From: Cellvibrio mixtus subsp. mixtus J3-8
Lineage (GTDB): Bacteria > Pseudomonadota > Gammaproteobacteria > Pseudomonadales > Cellvibrionaceae
Reading direction: 5' to 3'
Assembly (NCBI RefSeq): GCF_000766945.1
Contig: NZ_ALBT01000032.1
Location: 248,001 to 312,000, forward strand
Length of the DNA stretch: 64,000 nucleotides
The notes under the pieces are model-generated. The model was given only the letters and a program-made list of their open reading frames with translations. It did no database searches and had not been told where the DNA came from. This document shows, piece after piece, positions 61,392-64,000 of this stretch. The translations under genes were made by a program, and so were the position numbers. How positions within the stretch are numbered: position 1 is the stretch's first letter; every line of letters begins with the position of its first letter.

Positions 61392-61862
61392 ATGCGTAGT
61401 TTTGATTTTTCTCCTTTATACCGTTCCGCAATTGGTTTTGATCGTATGGCGAATCTGTTGGATAACCTTGCGCGGACAGAGCAAAACCAACCGTCCTACC
61501 CACCGTACAATATTGAATTGACAGGTGAAGATAAATATCGAATTACCATGGCGGTCGCCGGCTTTGACCAGTCTGAACTAACCATTGAGGTTAATCAGAA
61601 CAATTTGACGGTATCTGCTAATAAAACGTCTGAAACTGAGCAGCGCACTTATTTGCACCAGGGAATTGCTGCACGCAGTTTTGAGCGGCGCTTCCAATTG
61701 GCAGATCATGTACAGGTACAATCTGCCAATTATGAAAATGGTTTATTGCATATCGATTTACAACGTATTATTCCGGAAGCATTAAAGCCGCGTACTATTC
61801 CGATTGGTGTACAAACAACTGAAAAATTAACCATGGTGCCCGCTGCGACAAATGCAGCATAA
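61392..61862 (+). CDS. Hsp20 small heat-shock protein (IbpA-like)
   Basis: The ATG at 61392 follows GAGG (7-8 nt spacer); the frame is open upstream to 61299 but that stretch is not conserved. The 156-residue protein starts MRSFDFSPLYRSAIGFDRMANLLD, typical of IbpA. The alpha-crystallin domain spans about 35-130: PPYNIELTGEDKYRITMAVAGFDQSELTIEVNQNNLTVSA, YLHQGIAARSFERRFQLADHVQV and ANYENGLLHIDLQRIIPE. It holds unfolding proteins for refolding. A terminator follows. Confidence 0.94.
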   Translation: MRSFDFSPLYRSAIGFDRMANLLDNLARTEQNQPSYPPYNIELTGEDKYRITMAVAGFDQSELTIEVNQNNLTVSANKTSETEQRTYLHQGIAARSFERRFQLADHVQVQSANYENGLLHIDLQRIIPEALKPRTIPIGVQTTEKLTMVPAATNAA

Positions 61863-61877
61863 ACTTTCAGGGGGCCG

Positions 61878-61919
61878 CACATAAAAAAATCCTCGCTGTG
61901 CGGGGATTTTTTTATGTGC
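61878..61919. terminator. Bidirectional terminator between hsp20 and the AraC gene
   Basis: A long stem is formed by the GCACATAAAAAAATCC arm and its complement, around a CGCTGTGCG tip, with built-in A and T tracts. It serves both convergent genes and overlaps the stop codon of the minus-strand gene. Confidence 0.85.
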
Positions 61920-62916
61920 TAAATAATTTTGCGCGAACCGTGTCTCTGTATTCGTTGGGTGTTGTCGATAAATGTTTTTTAAATAGGCGGGTAAAATAAC
62001 CCGTGTCTTCATAACCAATTTTATCGGCAATTTCGCTAATCGATAAATTGCTTGTTTTTAATAAATCTTTTGCTGTGTTAATTCGTATTTCCTGTAAATA
62101 CTCCAACGGGGTTTGTCCGAGTGCAGCTTTAAAGCGGCGATTGAGTGTGCGTATGCTCATGCTGAAACGTTCTGCAATTTGCGGAAATAATATCTCGCGA
62201 TGGTAATTGTCTTGTAGCCATATTTGAATCTGGGTGATTTGTTCATCCGGGTGCGGGTTTTCGCTCGCTTCAAAAAAGCCGCTCGTTTCATAGGCTTTGC
62301 GAATTTCGTGAGAAAAGTGTCGCTCAACGTGGCTCGCAATTGCTTTGCCAAAAAAGCGTTGAATAAAATGTACTGTTAAATCGGCAAGTGAATTGACACT
62401 TGCGGCACAATAAAGATTTCCTGCCTGGGTGATAAAATATTGCCGTTTAAGTTGTACCTGCGGGTAATCTTTTTGGAACTGATCGAAATAGTGCCAGTGT
62501 GTGGTCGCTGCTTTTCCATCCAATAATCCCGCCTCAGCCAAAAAGCAGCAGCCAGTACCTACGGCACTAATGATCGCTCCGTTTTGGTATTGCTCCCGCA
62601 ACCAATCGAGCAAGACTGTGTGTTGCTTAACGATAGGGCGGGGGTTACGCCATAGGCCGGGAATATAAATCAGGTCACTTGCCGGGTTATCACTAACGCT
62701 TAGGTCTGGTTGCCAGCGCAACCCGGTGCGGGTGGCAACGGCATCTGTAGTTAATCCCAGGGTTTTTATTTGCAGGGGGCGACGTTGATCAGCAGGGAGC
62801 ATGGTATGCATGGCGCTTTCTGCTGCCAATAACATTTCCATCGGGAGGGTGCTGCTCGTGGTAAGCATGCGTTCACACAGGATGAAGTGAATTCGAATGG
62901 GGAGGTTCTGGCGCAT
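61912..62916 (-). CDS. GlxA-like AraC-family regulator with DJ-1/PfpI-type domain
   Basis: The 334-residue regulator has a DJ-1/PfpI-like sensor domain (about 1-190): ASDLIYIPGLW near 78, AIISAVGTGCCFLAEAGLLDGKAATTHW near 114-141 with Cys in the nucleophile-elbow region, and AASVNSLADLTVHFI. The C-terminal AraC DNA-binding domain (about 225-330) has ILFPQIAERFSMSIRTLNRRFKAALGQTPLEYLQEIRI and SISEIADKIGYEDTGYFTRLFKKHLSTTPNEYR. Its target and effector are unknown; the divergent beta-ketoacyl synthase gene 123 nt away is a candidate. Confidence 0.92.
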   Translation of the reverse strand: MRQNLPIRIHFILCERMLTTSSTLPMEMLLAAESAMHTMLPADQRRPLQIKTLGLTTDAVATRTGLRWQPDLSVSDNPASDLIYIPGLWRNPRPIVKQHTVLLDWLREQYQNGAIISAVGTGCCFLAEAGLLDGKAATTHWHYFDQFQKDYPQVQLKRQYFITQAGNLYCAASVNSLADLTVHFIQRFFGKAIASHVERHFSHEIRKAYETSGFFEASENPHPDEQITQIQIWLQDNYHREILFPQIAERFSMSIRTLNRRFKAALGQTPLEYLQEIRINTAKDLLKTSNLSISEIADKIGYEDTGYFTRLFKKHLSTTPNEYRDTVRAKLFST

Positions 62917-63039
62917 ATTGGATACATCGCACTAATGTTTTGGCCAATTTAACACTAAAAATGACCGAAATGGCAGGGACAAGCTTATAAGGAGTCCATA
63001 CACTGTGATTATCAGTGTTGTTTTGTTATGGAGTTTCCT

Positions 63040-64000
63040 ATGTCTGTTGCGCGCCTGCCGATTGTTGTGGGGTTTGGTGGATTCAATGCGGCTGGTCGAG
63101 CGTCTGGCCATCATGCCTATCGCCGTATGGTGATTGAAAGTCTGCCAGAACTGCCTAGGCAGGAAACCCTTGCCGGTTTGGCGGTGATGATGGGATTAAT
63201 ATCTTATGTTGAGGGTGCGTACCGTGATTCAGCAGATCAAGCCCTTGATTTGGCTGATATAGAAGCTCGTTATGGTGAGCAGATTCTGGATGGAACCCTC
63301 ATTCGTCGTATTGATAAAAGTTTTTTTGATGTGGATGCAGCCCATTGGCAAAAATCGGCGACGTTGGGTGCTGGTGATTCCCCATTGGTTTTTGAGTTGC
63401 GCAAGCGCGATTTACCGGAACCAGTGCCAACTGATTGGTTGGTTAATGATATAGATGGCGATCGCGTGCGCGTTACTGCTTCTGGTGGTCTCGAAGTTAA
63501 ATTCGATAGTTACCGCGATATTCCGGTGAAGTCTGCCGGTCAATTACCGCGAGGTTTCAACCCGGGCTCACTGTATAACTCCCATTACCATCCCCGTGCA
63601 TTGCAGCTTGCTGTTATCGGTGCATCAGATGCCATTCAGTCTATTGGTATTAAATGGTCGGCAATTATGGCTGCGGTGCAGCCTGATCAGGTCGGAGTTT
63701 ATGCCAGTAATGTTATGAGCCAAATGGATGAAAATGGTTTTGGTGGTTTGTTGCAGTCGCGTTTGAAAGGCGGGCGTGTCAGTGCCAAGCAGTGCCCGCT
63801 GGGGCTGAACACCATGCCTGCTGATTTTGTGAATGCTTATATTCTCGGTAGTGTCGGACAAACCGGCGCAATTACAGGTGCTTGTGCATCTTTCCTCTAT
63901 AACTTGCAGGCTGCGGCTGAAGATATTGCTTCCGGCAAGTGTCGTGTGGCAGTTGTAGGTTGTGCAGAAGCGCCCATCGTGCTGGAGATCATTGATGGTT
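63040..64000 (+). CDS. Beta-ketoacyl synthase (FabB/KAS-I-like, large form), partial
   Basis: The 3' end is beyond the window; 320 codons are visible. I chose the ATG at 63040, preceded by GGAG with a 6-nt spacer; the ATG at 63028 overlaps that site. The protein has an N-terminal extension of about 200 residues (VARLPIVVGFGGFNAAGRASGHHAYRRMVI) not found in short FabB, then a thiolase-like fold: SVGQTGAITGACASFLYNLQAAAEDIASGK with nucleophile Cys282 and VAVVGCAEAPI. It condenses malonyl units onto acyl chains. Such long forms occur in gammaproteobacteria as stand-alone fatty acid or polyketide enzymes. Confidence 0.9.
   Translation, partial: MSVARLPIVVGFGGFNAAGRASGHHAYRRMVIESLPELPRQETLAGLAVMMGLISYVEGAYRDSADQALDLADIEARYGEQILDGTLIRRIDKSFFDVDAAHWQKSATLGAGDSPLVFELRKRDLPEPVPTDWLVNDIDGDRVRVTASGGLEVKFDSYRDIPVKSAGQLPRGFNPGSLYNSHYHPRALQLAVIGASDAIQSIGIKWSAIMAAVQPDQVGVYASNVMSQMDENGFGGLLQSRLKGGRVSAKQCPLGLNTMPADFVNAYILGSVGQTGAITGACASFLYNLQAAAEDIASGKCRVAVVGCAEAPIVLEIIDG

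Noticed and set aside
1-64000. CRISPR arrays, tRNA genes, insertion sequences or prophage genes
   Set aside because: I saw no regularly spaced repeats, cloverleaf sequences, transposase/integrase motifs or phage structural genes. Short tandem repeats near 27.8 kb are local duplications only.

Overview
The window reads as chromosome of a Gram-negative gammaproteobacterium, most likely a Cellvibrio-like member of the Cellvibrionaceae. This is inferred from the many large TonB-dependent receptors, the moderate GC content, and Gammaproteobacteria-type housekeeping genes (a ybhP-clsB-ybhN operon, SapC, HPF, a FabB-like synthase). I see no tRNA, rRNA, IS element, prophage or CRISPR array.

Region 1 (1-46.3 kb) is an accessory nutrient-acquisition island. 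It holds five related TonB-dependent receptors (2377, 18257, 21508, 27838 and 38596, all minus strand) interleaved with exported enzymes. These are a vanadium-haloperoxidase-like Tat protein with two altered active-site residues, a rhodanese-like protein lacking its cysteine, a DUF5916 outer-membrane protein, an LD-carboxypeptidase, an arylsulfatase, an arylsulfate sulfotransferase, a DUF1549/DUF1553 cytochrome with its DUF1501 partner, a metallo-beta-lactamase-fold hydrolase, an Ldh2-type dehydrogenase and a DUF6152 protein. Two copies of an unusual two-gene secreted-protein cassette lie at 432-2182 and 44496-46326. Inside the island sits an ordinary block (AraC regulator, MFS exporter, CurA-like reductase, 12.8-16.2 kb) and a c-type cytochrome/peroxiredoxin operon (35.4-37.2 kb).

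The strongest unifying signal in Region 1 is regulatory. Ten upstream regions carry a -24/-12 (sigma-54, RpoN) promoter match with the exact GG-N10-GC spacing. They lie in front of all five receptors, the haloperoxidase-like gene, the rhodanese-like gene, the DUF1549 gene, the MBL-fold gene and the DUF6152 gene. I found none in front of the housekeeping genes I checked. This points to one RpoN-dependent regulon whose activator is outside the window.

Region 2 (46.7-55.1 kb) starts with a cytochrome c'/cytochrome b561 pair and a glutamine amidotransferase/degenerate EAL pair. It then contains a complete family 2A encapsulin (SrpI-type nanocompartment) locus: rhodanese, serine O-acetyltransferase, a small XRE regulator, the encapsulin shell, and a SufS-like cysteine desulfurase with a roughly 240-residue low-complexity N-terminal extension typical of encapsulated cargo. 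A perfect 26-bp palindrome across the XRE stop codon and a 16-bp direct repeat ahead of the shell gene are candidate control elements.

Region 3 (55.2-64 kb) is ordinary: ybhN-clsB-ybhP, a SapC homologue, HPF, a TIGR01777 epimerase, an Hsp20 chaperone, a GlxA-like AraC regulator, and the start of a large beta-ketoacyl synthase gene cut by the window edge. Taken together, the sulfatase, the sulfotransferase, the receptors and the sulfur-storage nanocompartment suggest scavenging and handling of organic sulfur. That link is an inference from neighbourhood, not something the sequence proves.
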